A DNA stretch of 64,000 nucleotides from Neobacillus mesonae. Its GTDB lineage: Bacteria > Bacillota > Bacilli > Paenibacillales > Paenibacillaceae. The stretch spans positions 62,001 through 126,000 of the forward strand of contig JAMBOW010000010.1 of NCBI GenBank assembly GCA_023715865.1, given 5' to 3'. The translations under genes and the position numbers were made by a program. The notes below the pieces were generated by a model. The model worked only from the letters and a program-made list of their open reading frames with translations. It had not been told where the DNA came from and made no database searches. This document shows, piece after piece, positions 35,109 through 44,384 of the stretch. Each line of letters starts with the position of its first letter. Within the stretch, counting starts at the first letter, position 1.

Positions 35109-36266
35109 ATGAAAATACTAATCGTTGATGATAACCCGACAAATGTCATTATTATTCGTGAAATATTAAAAAAAGAAGATTATAAAAATATCGTAACCGC
35201 CAGCTCTGCATTTGAAATGTTTGATTTTCTGGGAATTAAAGTGGGCGAGAATCAGGAGGAGCCAAAAGCTAGCGATATTGATCTCATCCTGCTGGATATG
35301 ATGATGCCTGAAATGGACGGAATTGAAGCCTGCGGAGTGGTGCAGCGGTATCCGCACCTTAAAGATATCCCGATCATTATGGTTACTGCTGTAGGCGATT
35401 CTAAAAAGCTGGCCGAAGCACTGGATGTAGGTGCGACGGATTATGTAACCAAGCCAATTAATAAGGTTGAGCTGATGGCCCGAATTCGTTTGGCTTTGCG
35501 ATTGAAGCAGGAGAAGGATTGGCGCAAGGAGCGTGATAAGCGCATCCAGGACGAGCTTAAACTAGCCGGTCTGGTACAAAACGCAGTGTTAAGCCCTGCA
35601 ATTGAGGAGTCTCAATTCGAGGTTAATGCATTATATCAGCCTTCTGCAGAGCTTGCAGGTGATTTATATTCCTGGTATTCACTTGGGAATGGGCGTTACG
35701 GCGTCATCCTGCTTGATATGATGGGACACGGCATTTCTTCCTCTTTATTTTGCATGTTCATTGCATCGGTCTTAAAAGATACAGTAACCACTTATGTGAA
35801 CCCTGACAAGGTCATCCAGGAGCTGAACCGAAGATTCAATCAGCTGTACCTTGATGAGCAGCTCGTACAATATTACTTTACGGCCGTATATCTTGTGGTG
35901 GATACGAATGAAAAACGAATAGATTATGTCAATGCAGGGCATCCGCCTGCGCTTTTGTTTGAAGATGACGGGGCCGTTCATTCACTTGCTAGTGTCACGC
36001 ATCCGGTAGGTTTGTTTGAAACAATGGACGCAAAGACAGAGACTATTTATTACAAAGGCGACAGCCATATCGCGATGTTTACGGATGGATTACTGGAAGC
36101 TGCCGAAGGAGAAACAGAGGAGCAGCTATCATTTTTAAAACAATGCTTTGGCAAAGAGCATGCTTGGGATGAGCAAAAAATGCGCAAAACCTTCTTTAGT
36201 GAGAACGTTTTGAAGGAGCATGAAGATGATATTTGCTTAGTATGGATCACATTAAAAGGAGAATAA
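35109..36266 (+). CDS. rsbY: Response-regulator PP2C phosphatase (RsbY/RsbU-type sigma-B activator)
   Basis: 385 residues: receiver domain (1-125) with acidic pair DD7-8, phosphoryl site D63 in LLDMMMPEMDG and K in TKPINK; a coiled linker (about 130-165); and a PP2C/SpoIIE phosphatase domain with ELAGDLYSW, DMMGHG and EDDICLV, whose aspartates bind the metals. In this family it dephosphorylates RsbV, freeing sigma-B. In the Bacillus cereus group RsbY has this exact layout and is driven by hybrid kinase RsbK. AAAGGAGAGG precedes the ATG at 35109. The kinase gene follows after 4 nt, so partners are translated together. Confidence 0.88.
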   Translation: MKILIVDDNPTNVIIIREILKKEDYKNIVTASSAFEMFDFLGIKVGENQEEPKASDIDLILLDMMMPEMDGIEACGVVQRYPHLKDIPIIMVTAVGDSKKLAEALDVGATDYVTKPINKVELMARIRLALRLKQEKDWRKERDKRIQDELKLAGLVQNAVLSPAIEESQFEVNALYQPSAELAGDLYSWYSLGNGRYGVILLDMMGHGISSSLFCMFIASVLKDTVTTYVNPDKVIQELNRRFNQLYLDEQLVQYYFTAVYLVVDTNEKRIDYVNAGHPPALLFEDDGAVHSLASVTHPVGLFETMDAKTETIYYKGDSHIAMFTDGLLEAAEGETEEQLSFLKQCFGKEHAWDEQKMRKTFFSENVLKEHEDDICLVWITLKGE

Positions 36267-36270
36267 CAGT

Positions 36271-39200
36271 ATGAAGATACGCACTCGATTGCTGATAGGC
36301 TTCAGTGCACTAATGGCTATATTACTCGTTCTTACCTTGGTTAGCTTTAATACAACCAGCAGTATGAGAACTGAAATCGATGAACTGTACAATGACCGGT
36401 ATATGAAGACGAGGAATACATCCGGGGTGCGTGCAAATGTAAATAATATGGCAACTTATATTGCGACAGCCTTGTTAAATCCGAACACAAATTCAACGGA
36501 TGTACTGAGTCAAAGACTGGAAGAGGTTAAATCGAGTATAACTGTACAGCTTGGCGAAGTATCAGAGCGGGCAAGTACTGCTGAAGAGCGTAGTCTTGTA
36601 GACCAAGCTTCAGCGAATATAAGGGATTATACGAGTTATGCTGACCGTCTTGTGGACCTGCTTGAAGCTGGCGAATACGCAGCAGCCTCGAACCTGCGGA
36701 ATAACACGGGTACTGCCGCTCAGCAGAATACGATGAGTGTTTTAACGGACCTCAATAACTTCCAGGATCTTTTAATTGATGAACAAATCAAAGAAGCAAA
36801 TGCAGAAATGAACAGGTCTGTGCAATGGCTGACTGTATTGCTGGTAGCGGGATTGCTTGTTGCTTTGGGAGTTATTTTATGGGTTATTCCAAGTATTACT
36901 AAAGGTTTAAATACAGTTTCCATGATGATACAAAGCTTTGGTAAGGGAAGATTTCGGACGATTAAAAGAATTAAAATCAATTCCAAGGATGAGATTGGTG
37001 ACATCGCCCAAGTCTTTAAAGATATAGCGATTGATCTGGAAGAGAAGCAGCAAATTGAACAGGACTATTTGAGGGCTCAAGAGGACCAGAGCTGGCTGAA
37101 TGCCAATATGGCCCGTGTTACCGAAATGTTAAGAGGCATAGGGTCTACCCAGCAGGTGGCTCAACTGTTTATAAGTGAATTTGCCCCGATCCTCTCTGCA
37201 AAATATGGCGCTGTATATCTTCACGATGAGAATAAGCATCCAGAGGAGCTTAGACGATACGGAGCCTATGCCTTTGATGACAGTAATAAGGATTGCAGTA
37301 GATCATTTAAAATTGGCGAGGGTTTAGTCGGGCAAAGTGCGCTTGATCGAAAGGTAATTGAACTGGAAAAGGCCCCTGATGGTTATTTATCCATCGGATC
37401 GGGCTTAGGATCTGCCAAACCGGCTAGCATTTTAATCCGTCCCATTGTGTTTGAGGATGAAATTTTAGGTGTTGTAGAAATCGCCTCCCTTGAACCGTTC
37501 ACAACGATACAAAAAGTATTGTTTGAGCAGCTAATTAACAATATGGGCGTCATTATTAATAATATTAACAGACGCATGCGCGTGGAAGAGCTGCTCCGCG
37601 AGTCCCAGACACTTACAGAGGAGCTTCAGGTGCAATCTGAAGAGCTCCAGACCCAGCAAGAGGAGCTTCGCCGTTCAAACGAAAGTCTTGGCGAACAGGC
37701 AGAGGAACTGAAGCGTTCCGAAGAACTGCTTCAACGTCAGCAGGAAGAGCTCGAGCATTTCAATACCGAATTGCTTGCCAAGACGAGAGCGCTCGAAGAG
37801 CAAGTGCAGCAGGTTGAAGAGAAGAATGATCAGATTGAAGAGACAAAAAGGCAGCTGGAGCAGCAAGCGATGCAGCTTTCGATTACATCAAAATATAAAT
37901 CCGAGTTTTTAGCGAACATGTCTCATGAGCTGCGGACACCGCTGAATAGCTTGCTTATTCTTTCCCAGCTCCTTACGGAGAATAAAGAGGGGAATCTCTC
38001 GGATAAACAAAAAGAATATGCACAGACCATTTATTTATCCGGGGCAGATCTCCTGAAGATGATTGATGAGATTTTGGACTTGTCCAAAGTGGAATCCGGA
38101 AAAATGGAGATCAATCATGAGAAGGTCAGTCTGCAGGATCTGCGGAATTTTGTACAGCAAAACTTTGCGCCTGTAGCGCTCAGCAAAGATCTGAAACTTG
38201 CATTTGAAGTGAAGGATGAGCTGCCGGAGTCCTTTATCTCAGACGGTCATCGGGTCAAACAAATCCTGCGTAACCTTCTGTCTAATGCATTCAAATTTAC
38301 ATCAGAGGGTTCTATAACCGTAAGTATGAGGCAAGCAGATGATTCAGAGCTTCCTCATTACATCGATATGGATGTTCCATTCCTAGCCCTTTCGGTTACC
38401 GATACGGGGATTGGCATCGCGCCGGATAAGAAGGATCTCATTTTTGAAGCCTTCCAGCAGGTGGATGGAACGACGAGCCGTAAATATGGAGGAACGGGGC
38501 TGGGACTTTCCATCAGCCGCGAGCTCTCCCGTCTGCTCGGCGGAGAAATTATGCTGGAATCTATAGAAGGAAAAGGCAGTACATTTACGCTTTATCTGCC
38601 ATTGCTTTCAGACGCTAAAATGAATGAGCAGCGCGGACTTTCTGCTGAGTATGGTGAGTCTGCGGCTGCCCAAGAGTCCAGAGGGCCATTGATTTCTCAA
38701 GGCAGATCTATATTAAATGCGGTGCAGACTGAAGTTAAAGCTCAGTCGGCATCCTCTGTAACTGTCTTGAACAATATTAAGGATGACCGGGATGACATTA
38801 AAGAGGGCGAACGGGTGCTTCTCATTATTGAAGATGATCCGAAATTTGCGAGCATCCTGATGGATATGACCCGGGATCGCGGGTTTAAGGCATTGGTTGC
38901 ATTGCAGGGGGATATGGGGCTGGAATTAGCTAAAAGCTATGTTCCTGACGCTATTATTCTTGATATACAGCTTCCGGTTATGGATGGATGGGCAGTGCTT
39001 AACGAGCTCAAGGCCAACTTGTCGACTCGTCATATTCCGGTACATGTCATTTCCGTAATTGATGACATCAAACAGGGGCTGATGATGGGAGCTATCGCTT
39101 ATCTCAAGAAGCCGTCTACTCATGAGTCACTGGATCATGCCTTCTCACATATCGAAACTTATATTGATAAATCCTTGAAACGTTTGTTAATCGTCGAAGA

Positions 39201-39981
39201 TGATGACGTTCAGCGCAGTGCTATTATTGAACTGATTGATCATGATGATGTGGCGATTACGGCGGTTTCCACAGGAGCAGAAGCATTAAACGAACTGAAA
39301 AATGTAAAATATGACTGTATGGTCCTTGATTTGATGCTTACAGATATGACCGGCTTTGAATTGCTTGATCAGGTAAGGGATAATTCCCGGTTAAATGATC
39401 TGCCGATTATCATTTATACAGGTAAGGAACTTGACAGTAAAGAAGAAATGGAGCTTCGCAAATATGCGGAATCTATCATTATTAAGGATGTAAAATCACC
39501 GGAGCGTCTATTAGATGAAACGACCTTGTTCCTTCACCGGGTAGAGGCAAATCTTCCGGAGGACAAGAGACAGATTTTACAGAAGCTTTATAACAAAGAA
39601 ACCCTGTTTGAAGGAAAGCGGATTTTGCTTGTCGATGATGATATTCGAAATGTATTTGCTCTCTCGAGTGTTCTTGAGGGATACCGCATGGAAGTAACCT
39701 TTGCTGAGAATGGCAGAGAGGCAATAGAGATTCTAGAGCGTGACTCCAGCTATGATTTGGTCCTGATGGATATGATGATGCCGGAAATGGACGGCTATGA
39801 AGCGATGAGAAGAATCAGGGAAATGCCTGAATTTGAGAAGCTGCCGATCATTGCTTTAACGGCCAAGGCTATGAAAGATGATCGCAGCAAATGTATAGAA
39901 GCAGGGGCTTCGGATTATGTGAAGAAACCAATTCAAACAGATCAATTATTATCGCTAATGAGGGTTTGGTTGTATTCGTAA
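36271..39981 (+). CDS. rsbK: Hybrid sensor histidine kinase with three receiver domains (RsbK-like)
   Basis: 1236 residues. Membrane helix 8-27; external or periplasmic-facing four-helix-bundle sensor (about 30-185); helix 186-207; HAMP (about 208-262); GAF (about 291-433); a long Glu/Gln-rich coiled coil (about 433-548); HisKA with NMSHELRTPLNS (H552); HATPase with N672, DTGIGIA and GGTGLGLS (about 741); then receivers with phosphoryl sites D898, D1020 and D1167. The second receiver is less canonical (LDLMLTDM, IIKDV). Placed 4 nt after the REC-PP2C gene and before a CheR-type gene, it corresponds to RsbK of the Bacillus cereus group, here with more receivers. Confidence 0.88.
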   Translation: MKIRTRLLIGFSALMAILLVLTLVSFNTTSSMRTEIDELYNDRYMKTRNTSGVRANVNNMATYIATALLNPNTNSTDVLSQRLEEVKSSITVQLGEVSERASTAEERSLVDQASANIRDYTSYADRLVDLLEAGEYAAASNLRNNTGTAAQQNTMSVLTDLNNFQDLLIDEQIKEANAEMNRSVQWLTVLLVAGLLVALGVILWVIPSITKGLNTVSMMIQSFGKGRFRTIKRIKINSKDEIGDIAQVFKDIAIDLEEKQQIEQDYLRAQEDQSWLNANMARVTEMLRGIGSTQQVAQLFISEFAPILSAKYGAVYLHDENKHPEELRRYGAYAFDDSNKDCSRSFKIGEGLVGQSALDRKVIELEKAPDGYLSIGSGLGSAKPASILIRPIVFEDEILGVVEIASLEPFTTIQKVLFEQLINNMGVIINNINRRMRVEELLRESQTLTEELQVQSEELQTQQEELRRSNESLGEQAEELKRSEELLQRQQEELEHFNTELLAKTRALEEQVQQVEEKNDQIEETKRQLEQQAMQLSITSKYKSEFLANMSHELRTPLNSLLILSQLLTENKEGNLSDKQKEYAQTIYLSGADLLKMIDEILDLSKVESGKMEINHEKVSLQDLRNFVQQNFAPVALSKDLKLAFEVKDELPESFISDGHRVKQILRNLLSNAFKFTSEGSITVSMRQADDSELPHYIDMDVPFLALSVTDTGIGIAPDKKDLIFEAFQQVDGTTSRKYGGTGLGLSISRELSRLLGGEIMLESIEGKGSTFTLYLPLLSDAKMNEQRGLSAEYGESAAAQESRGPLISQGRSILNAVQTEVKAQSASSVTVLNNIKDDRDDIKEGERVLLIIEDDPKFASILMDMTRDRGFKALVALQGDMGLELAKSYVPDAIILDIQLPVMDGWAVLNELKANLSTRHIPVHVISVIDDIKQGLMMGAIAYLKKPSTHESLDHAFSHIETYIDKSLKRLLIVEDDDVQRSAIIELIDHDDVAITAVSTGAEALNELKNVKYDCMVLDLMLTDMTGFELLDQVRDNSRLNDLPIIIYTGKELDSKEEMELRKYAESIIIKDVKSPERLLDETTLFLHRVEANLPEDKRQILQKLYNKETLFEGKRILLVDDDIRNVFALSSVLEGYRMEVTFAENGREAIEILERDSSYDLVLMDMMMPEMDGYEAMRRIREMPEFEKLPIIALTAKAMKDDRSKCIEAGASDYVKKPIQTDQLLSLMRVWLYS

Positions 39982-40051
39982 TACTAAAAAATGGGTAAGT
40001 ATGTTAGAACGCAAGGTAGCGCGAATTAAAGTAAGGAAGTGGAACAATAAA

Positions 40052-40924
40052 ATGACATCCGGGGATCAAACATATACAGGAGATTCGGCAGAAGATAAGC
40101 CGATCGTTAAAGAACGTGAGCAGATTGAGATTGAATTGCTGTTGGAAGGGATGCACCGATTGTACGGCTATGATTTTCGCAATTACGCGCTCCCCTCACT
40201 GACACGAAGAATTCTTCACCATGTGGATACAGAACGACTGAAATCCATTTCTGAGCTGCAGCACCACGTACTGCATGACCGAGAGGCGTTTAAACGACTG
40301 ATACAAAGCCTGTCTATACCGGTTACGGAAATGTTTCGAGACCCCGGCTTGTTTAGGACGTTCCGCGAAAAGGTTATCCCGTTACTCAGAACTTATCCTT
40401 ATATTCGAATTTGGCACGCGGGCTGCTCTACGGGAGAAGAAGTGTATTCTATGGCTATATTGCTGCATGAGGAAGGGCTGTACGATAAATCCCGAATTTA
40501 TGCGACAGATATGAATGAACGTTCTCTTCAGCAGGCCAAAGAAGGCGTGTATGGAATTGAAAAAATGAAGCAGTACACCAAAAACTATCTGGACGCCGGT
40601 GGCACAGGTGTTTTCTCGGAGTATTATACAGCACGTTATAACTCGGTAATGTTTCATCCATTTTTGAAACGCAACATTATTTTCGCGGAGCATAATCTGG
40701 CCACAGATCGTTCTTTTAATGAATTTAACGTCATATTCTGCAGAAATGTCATGATCTATTTTAATGATGATCTCCGTAATCATGTACATGGTTTGTTTCA
40801 TGAAAGCTTAAGCCATTTCGGTGTACTGGTATTAGGTGCAAAGGAGTCAATTCATTTCTCAGGCTATGGCGATGCTTACGAATCGATGGACCGGATTGAA
40901 AAGATATATCGGAAGGTGAAATAA
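40052..40924 (+). CDS. rsbM: CheR-type methyltransferase (RsbM-like)
   Basis: 290 residues. Helical N-terminal CheR domain (LYGYDFRNYALPSLTRRI) and an SAM-binding domain with IWHAGCSTGEEVYSMAI, YATDMNERSL and the CheR-specific FCRNVMIYF. No CheB, MCP or chemotaxis gene is near, so chemotaxis is unlikely; in the Bacillus cereus group RsbM methylates RsbK and lowers its activity. The Glu-rich coiled coil of the neighbouring kinase offers possible sites. I use the ATG at 40052 behind AAGGAAGTGG; an ATG at 40001 is in frame but has no ribosome site. Confidence 0.85.
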   Translation: MTSGDQTYTGDSAEDKPIVKEREQIEIELLLEGMHRLYGYDFRNYALPSLTRRILHHVDTERLKSISELQHHVLHDREAFKRLIQSLSIPVTEMFRDPGLFRTFREKVIPLLRTYPYIRIWHAGCSTGEEVYSMAILLHEEGLYDKSRIYATDMNERSLQQAKEGVYGIEKMKQYTKNYLDAGGTGVFSEYYTARYNSVMFHPFLKRNIIFAEHNLATDRSFNEFNVIFCRNVMIYFNDDLRNHVHGLFHESLSHFGVLVLGAKESIHFSGYGDAYESMDRIEKIYRKVK

Positions 40925-40944
40925 AAGCGGGGGGTTAGGTTATT

Positions 40945-42588
40945 ATGACCATGGGGACTCAGGAACCAATTCATATTCTGCTTGTGGATGACCGCCCGGA
41001 GAATCTGCTTGCTCTTGAAGCGGTCCTTGAGAGTGAGCATTATGTCCTTGTTAAGGCGACTTCGGGGGAAGAGGCGCTAAGATGTCTGTTGAAGCATGAG
41101 TTTGCTGTCATTGTTCTTGATGTTCAGATGCCTGGGCTTGACGGAATAGAGACGGCAAAGCTGATCAAGGCAAGAGATAAAACAAAAGATATTCCGATCA
41201 TCTTCATATCAGCCAATAGTAAAGAGGCAGAGCATCTGTTTGCCGGCTATTCAGCCGGTGCGATTGATTATATGGTTAAGCCCTTCATTCCACAAATCTT
41301 GAAATCGAAAATTGAAGGCTTTGTAGAGATGTACTTATCCAATAAACAACTTAAGACGCAGTCCATGCTATTACAGCAAAAGACCATGGAACTGGAACGA
41401 ATCAACAGCGAACTGGTAGAGGCCAAGGAGGCAGCTGAGATTGCAGTCCTTGCAAAGACCGAATTTCTAGCCATGATGAGTCATGAGATTAGAACGCCAA
41501 TGAACGGAGTCATTGGAATGATTGACCTGCTGATGGAAACAGATCTTGCAGATGAGCAAAAAGAGTATACACATATTATCAGAAGCAGTGCTGATGCTTT
41601 AGTCAGCGTTATTAATGATATTTTGGATTTCACTAAAATGGAATCAGGCAAGATGGAGCTTGAGCTTCAGCCTTTTGATCTATCCAGCTGTATTCAGGAA
41701 GTGTTCGGTCTGTTTCAGATGGATGCGACCAAGAAAAATCTGGAGCTTGTCTATTTTATAGATGAGAAGATTCCGACCTTGCTTTACGGTGATATGACAA
41801 GACTTCGCCAGGTGCTCATTAATCTTGTCAGCAATGCTGTAAAGTTTACGGAGCAAGGCGGTGTATACTTGATGTCCTCACTTAAAGAATCGAAGCAGGG
41901 TGTCTATACTGTAGAGTTCACAGTGAAGGATACGGGAATCGGAATTGCAGAAGAGAAAGCACATCATCTATTTGAGCCGTTCTCGCAGCTCGATTCTTCG
42001 ATGACCCGGAAATATGGCGGGACCGGTTTGGGCCTCGCGATATGCAAGAACCTGGTAGAAATGATGAACGGGCATATTCATATCGATACGACGGAGGAAC
42101 GCGGAGCGACCTTTGTGTTCACTGTGGAGATGACCCCATATGATCATAACAGCAAGGAAGAGGAATGTAGAGAGATACAGGCACGAGTGAATGCTGAGAA
42201 CAAAGCACACGCTGCCGTATTGGTTGTGGATGACCATCCCATTAATCAGAAGTTGATGGTAAGCATGCTCAGCAAGCTGGGCTTCTCTTCAGATATTGCA
42301 GAAGATGGTCAGCAGGCACTGGATATGGCGAAGATATATAAATATGACATTATCTTTATGGATCTGCAGATGCCGGTAATGGATGGTTTGGAAAGTACGC
42401 GTCGTATCCGTGAAGAGCTGCACGGTATACATTACCCCATGATTGTGGCCATGACGGCAAATGTCATGGGAGGAGTTCAGCAGCGCTGTCTTGCAGCGGG
42501 AATGGATGATTATATTAGCAAACCCGTCAAGATGGGAAGTGTCAAGCAGAAGCTGGCAAAAGTCCAAAAGGTTGAAAACAGCGTATAA
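40945..42588 (+). CDS. Hybrid histidine kinase, REC-HisKA-HATPase-REC
   Basis: 547 residues, soluble. N-terminal receiver with D59 in [11 protein letters not shown] and K in VKPF; coiled linker; HisKA with [12 protein letters not shown] (H180); HATPase with [17 protein letters not shown] and [10 protein letters not shown]-terminal receiver with D473 in [11 protein letters not shown]. No sensor or membrane domain, so it must receive its signal by phosphotransfer to the first receiver or by protein contact. It lies 20 nt after the methyltransferase gene behind GGGGGG-rich sequence. It may relay between the membrane kinase and the REC-PP2C phosphatase; the RsbK/RsbY/RsbM scheme has no such member that I know. 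Confidence 0.85.
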   Translation: MTMGTQEPIHILLVDDRPENLLALEAVLESEHYVLVKATSGEEALRCLLKHEFAVIVLDVQMPGLDGIETAKLIKARDKTKDIPIIFISANSKEAEHLFAGYSAGAIDYMVKPFIPQILKSKIEGFVEMYLSNKQLKTQSMLLQQKTMELERINSELVEAKEAAEIAVLAKTEFLAMMSHEIRTPMNGVIGMIDLLMETDLADEQKEYTHIIRSSADALVSVINDILDFTKMESGKMELELQPFDLSSCIQEVFGLFQMDATKKNLELVYFIDEKIPTLLYGDMTRLRQVLINLVSNAVKFTEQGGVYLMSSLKESKQGVYTVEFTVKDTGIGIAEEKAHHLFEPFSQLDSSMTRKYGGTGLGLAICKNLVEMMNGHIHIDTTEERGATFVFTVEMTPYDHNSKEEECREIQARVNAENKAHAAVLVVDDHPINQKLMVSMLSKLGFSSDIAEDGQQALDMAKIYKYDIIFMDLQMPVMDGLESTRRIREELHGIHYPMIVAMTANVMGGVQQRCLAAGMDDYISKPVKMGSVKQKLAKVQKVENSV

Positions 42589-42630
42589 ATCTATTAAATC
42601 ATCTGTATTATTTTCCAATTTGATAGTTTT

Positions 42631-42656
42631 GTTTCAACAGATAGATGCTTGGTTAA
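42631..42656 (+). promoter_or_regulatory. Candidate sigma-B promoter before rsbV
   Basis: GTTTCA (42631-42636), 14-bp spacer, GGTTAA (42651-42656), one mismatch from the usual -10. Placed 40 nt before rsbV in the 107-bp gap, as in the autoregulated sigma-B operon of Bacillus. Confidence 0.6.
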
Positions 42657-42695
42657 TAAATATAGAAATCATTTTTTTCGGGAGAGAGATGTCTA

Positions 42696-43034
42696 ATGAA
42701 TACAAATAAAAATGACAAGTTTAAAGCAAAGACGGAAGTCAATAATAGTACTTGTACCGTTTATTTGAGCGGAGAATTGGATCTCTCCGTTGCACCGGAT
42801 TTCAGAAATACAATGGAGCCGCTTGTTGCAGATACGGAACAAAATTTGGTCGTGAATCTAAAAGATCTGAAATACATCGATAGCACAGGAATTGGTATTC
42901 TGTTGTCTATATTAAAGGCAAGACATGCAAAACAAAGCACATTTACGGTAGAGGAAGTACCTGGAAATATTCAGAAACTGTTTGATATGACAGGCATTAC
43001 TAAATTCTTTGTCCCTCAGGAGAATTCCCAATAG
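42696..43034 (+). CDS. rsbV: Anti-sigma factor antagonist RsbV
   Basis: 112-residue STAS-domain protein. CTVYLSGELDLSVAPDF is the STAS start, and the phosphorylatable serine is S63 in YIDSTGIGILLS. Unphosphorylated RsbV binds RsbW and releases sigma-B; RsbW phosphorylates it and the PP2C protein upstream removes the phosphate. GGGAGAGAG precedes the ATG. First gene of rsbV-rsbW-sigB, 18 nt before rsbW. Confidence 0.93.
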   Translation: MNTNKNDKFKAKTEVNNSTCTVYLSGELDLSVAPDFRNTMEPLVADTEQNLVVNLKDLKYIDSTGIGILLSILKARHAKQSTFTVEEVPGNIQKLFDMTGITKFFVPQENSQ

Positions 43035-43052
43035 GAAAGGATCGAAGAAAGT

Positions 43053-43505
43053 ATGAAAGCAGAAGCACAAAGAGTAACACTTAAGTTGCCCGCCACGGCA
43101 GACTTTGTTGATATTGTCAGACTGAATTTGTATGGCATTGCGTCAAAGATGGGTTTCTCTTATGAGGATATTGAGGATATGAAGGTTGCAGTCTCGGAGG
43201 CGTGTAACAATTCAGTGCTCTATGCCTACGGAGAAGAAAATGGCGTTGTCGAAGTAACATTTGAGTTTGATACTGCAGGATTGTCTATAACGGTCAAGGA
43301 CGAAGGGGAGAGCTTTGATCGAGTAGAACAAAGAGATGGTATCGCTACACTGCATGACAAAGACCTGAACGAGGTTCAGATCGGCGGATTAGGCTTTTAC
43401 CTGATGCAAGCTCTAATGGATGATGTAAATGTCGTCACTGAAGAAGGTAAAGGAACCGAAGTCGTACTGATCAAGCGCCTCACTAAAAGTGAGGAGAAAG
43501 TATGA
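43053..43505 (+). CDS. rsbW: Anti-sigma-B factor, serine kinase RsbW
   Basis: 150-residue GHKL kinase. N-box in VAVSEACNNSVLYAY, G1 in VKDEGESFD and G2 in IGGLGFYLMQALMDDV. It binds sigma-B or phosphorylates RsbV, making the switch. AAAGGATCG before the ATG. Its last codons overlap the sigB start by 4 nt (ATGA), showing translational coupling. Confidence 0.94.
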   Translation: MKAEAQRVTLKLPATADFVDIVRLNLYGIASKMGFSYEDIEDMKVAVSEACNNSVLYAYGEENGVVEVTFEFDTAGLSITVKDEGESFDRVEQRDGIATLHDKDLNEVQIGGLGFYLMQALMDDVNVVTEEGKGTEVVLIKRLTKSEEKV

Positions 43506-44272
43506 CAGATCGACTGACTCCCCAAGAGTCGATGGACGAAGCAATCGGTTTGATTTGGGAATATCAGCAGACCAAAGATAACGAGATTGCTACCGTTCTT
43601 ATCAAGAAATACGAGCCTATGGTCAAGATGGCCGCAGGGAAGATTTCGCGAAACAGACCGGATTTATATGAAGATTTGTACCAAACCGGTCAAATGGCAC
43701 TTGTGAGGTTACTCAGTCAATATGATATTAACCTGGGTATTCCTTTTGAACCCTATGCAATGAAGAGCATGATAGGGCATATGAAAAACTATTTGCGGGA
43801 TAAATCGTGGTACATACAGGTACCGCGCCGGATTAAGGAAAAGGGCGCACTCGTACAGCATGCAATTGATGATTTGACCATCAAGCTTGAAAGATCACCG
43901 GATGTGAAAGAAATCGCTGAGTATCTTGATCTGACTGTGGAAGAGACCGTAGAGGTTCTGGCAGGCCGGGAATCTTATCATTATGTCTCCTTGGATTCTC
44001 CGTTGTCTCAAGATGAAAGCACTGCTACTTTAGGAGAACTCATCAGCTCGGAAGCAAATGACTTTGACGCTGTAGAGAAACGAATGGATTTGCAGCAGGC
44101 TCTTGGACAACTCAAGGAACAAGAGCAGAAAGTACTCTTGCTAGCCTTCCAGGATGGACAGTCCCAGAGGGCGATTGCTCAAAAGCTGGGGGTATCCCAA
44201 ATGAGCGTTTCCCGTATTCAGAAGCGTGCTACCGAAAAACTGAAACAAATTATGACGCAATCATCTTCTTAA
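43502..44272 (+). CDS. sigB: RNA polymerase sigma factor sigma-B
   Basis: 256-residue group 3 sigma-70 factor. Region 2 includes DLYQTGQMALVRLLSQYD and FEPYAMKSMIGHMKNYLRD; region 3 follows after WYIQVPRRIKEKG; region 4 has the HTH QSQRAIAQKLGVSQMSVSRIQKRA. Gene order and RsbV/RsbW partners distinguish it from sigma-F, which has SpoIIAA/AB partners and sporulation context. It overlaps rsbW by 4 nt and ends in a terminator. Confidence 0.94.
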   Translation: MTDRLTPQESMDEAIGLIWEYQQTKDNEIATVLIKKYEPMVKMAAGKISRNRPDLYEDLYQTGQMALVRLLSQYDINLGIPFEPYAMKSMIGHMKNYLRDKSWYIQVPRRIKEKGALVQHAIDDLTIKLERSPDVKEIAEYLDLTVEETVEVLAGRESYHYVSLDSPLSQDESTATLGELISSEANDFDAVEKRMDLQQALGQLKEQEQKVLLLAFQDGQSQRAIAQKLGVSQMSVSRIQKRATEKLKQIMTQSSS

Positions 44273-44291
44273 ATCATGGATACGAGATAAG

Positions 44292-44333
44292 AGGCATGTC
44301 GCATTTCATAGGGAATGCTGGCATGTCTTTTTC
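44292..44333 (+). terminator. Terminator after sigB
   Basis: GGCATGTCGCATTTC pairs with GGAATGCTGGCATGTC (with G-U pairs), then TTTTTC. Confidence 0.75.
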
Positions 44334-44384
44334 TCAGTTATTAGGTAAAGGGGACAGCGAAGCAAGGGAGGATTGAAATAAGAG

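Noticed and set aside
43502-44272. Reading rsbV-rsbW-sigB as spoIIAA-spoIIAB-sigF
   Set aside because: The adjacent REC-PP2C, hybrid kinase and CheR genes, the stress genes with sigma-B-like promoters and the autoregulatory GTTTCA/GGTTAA promoter fit sigma-B; no sporulation operon partner is near.
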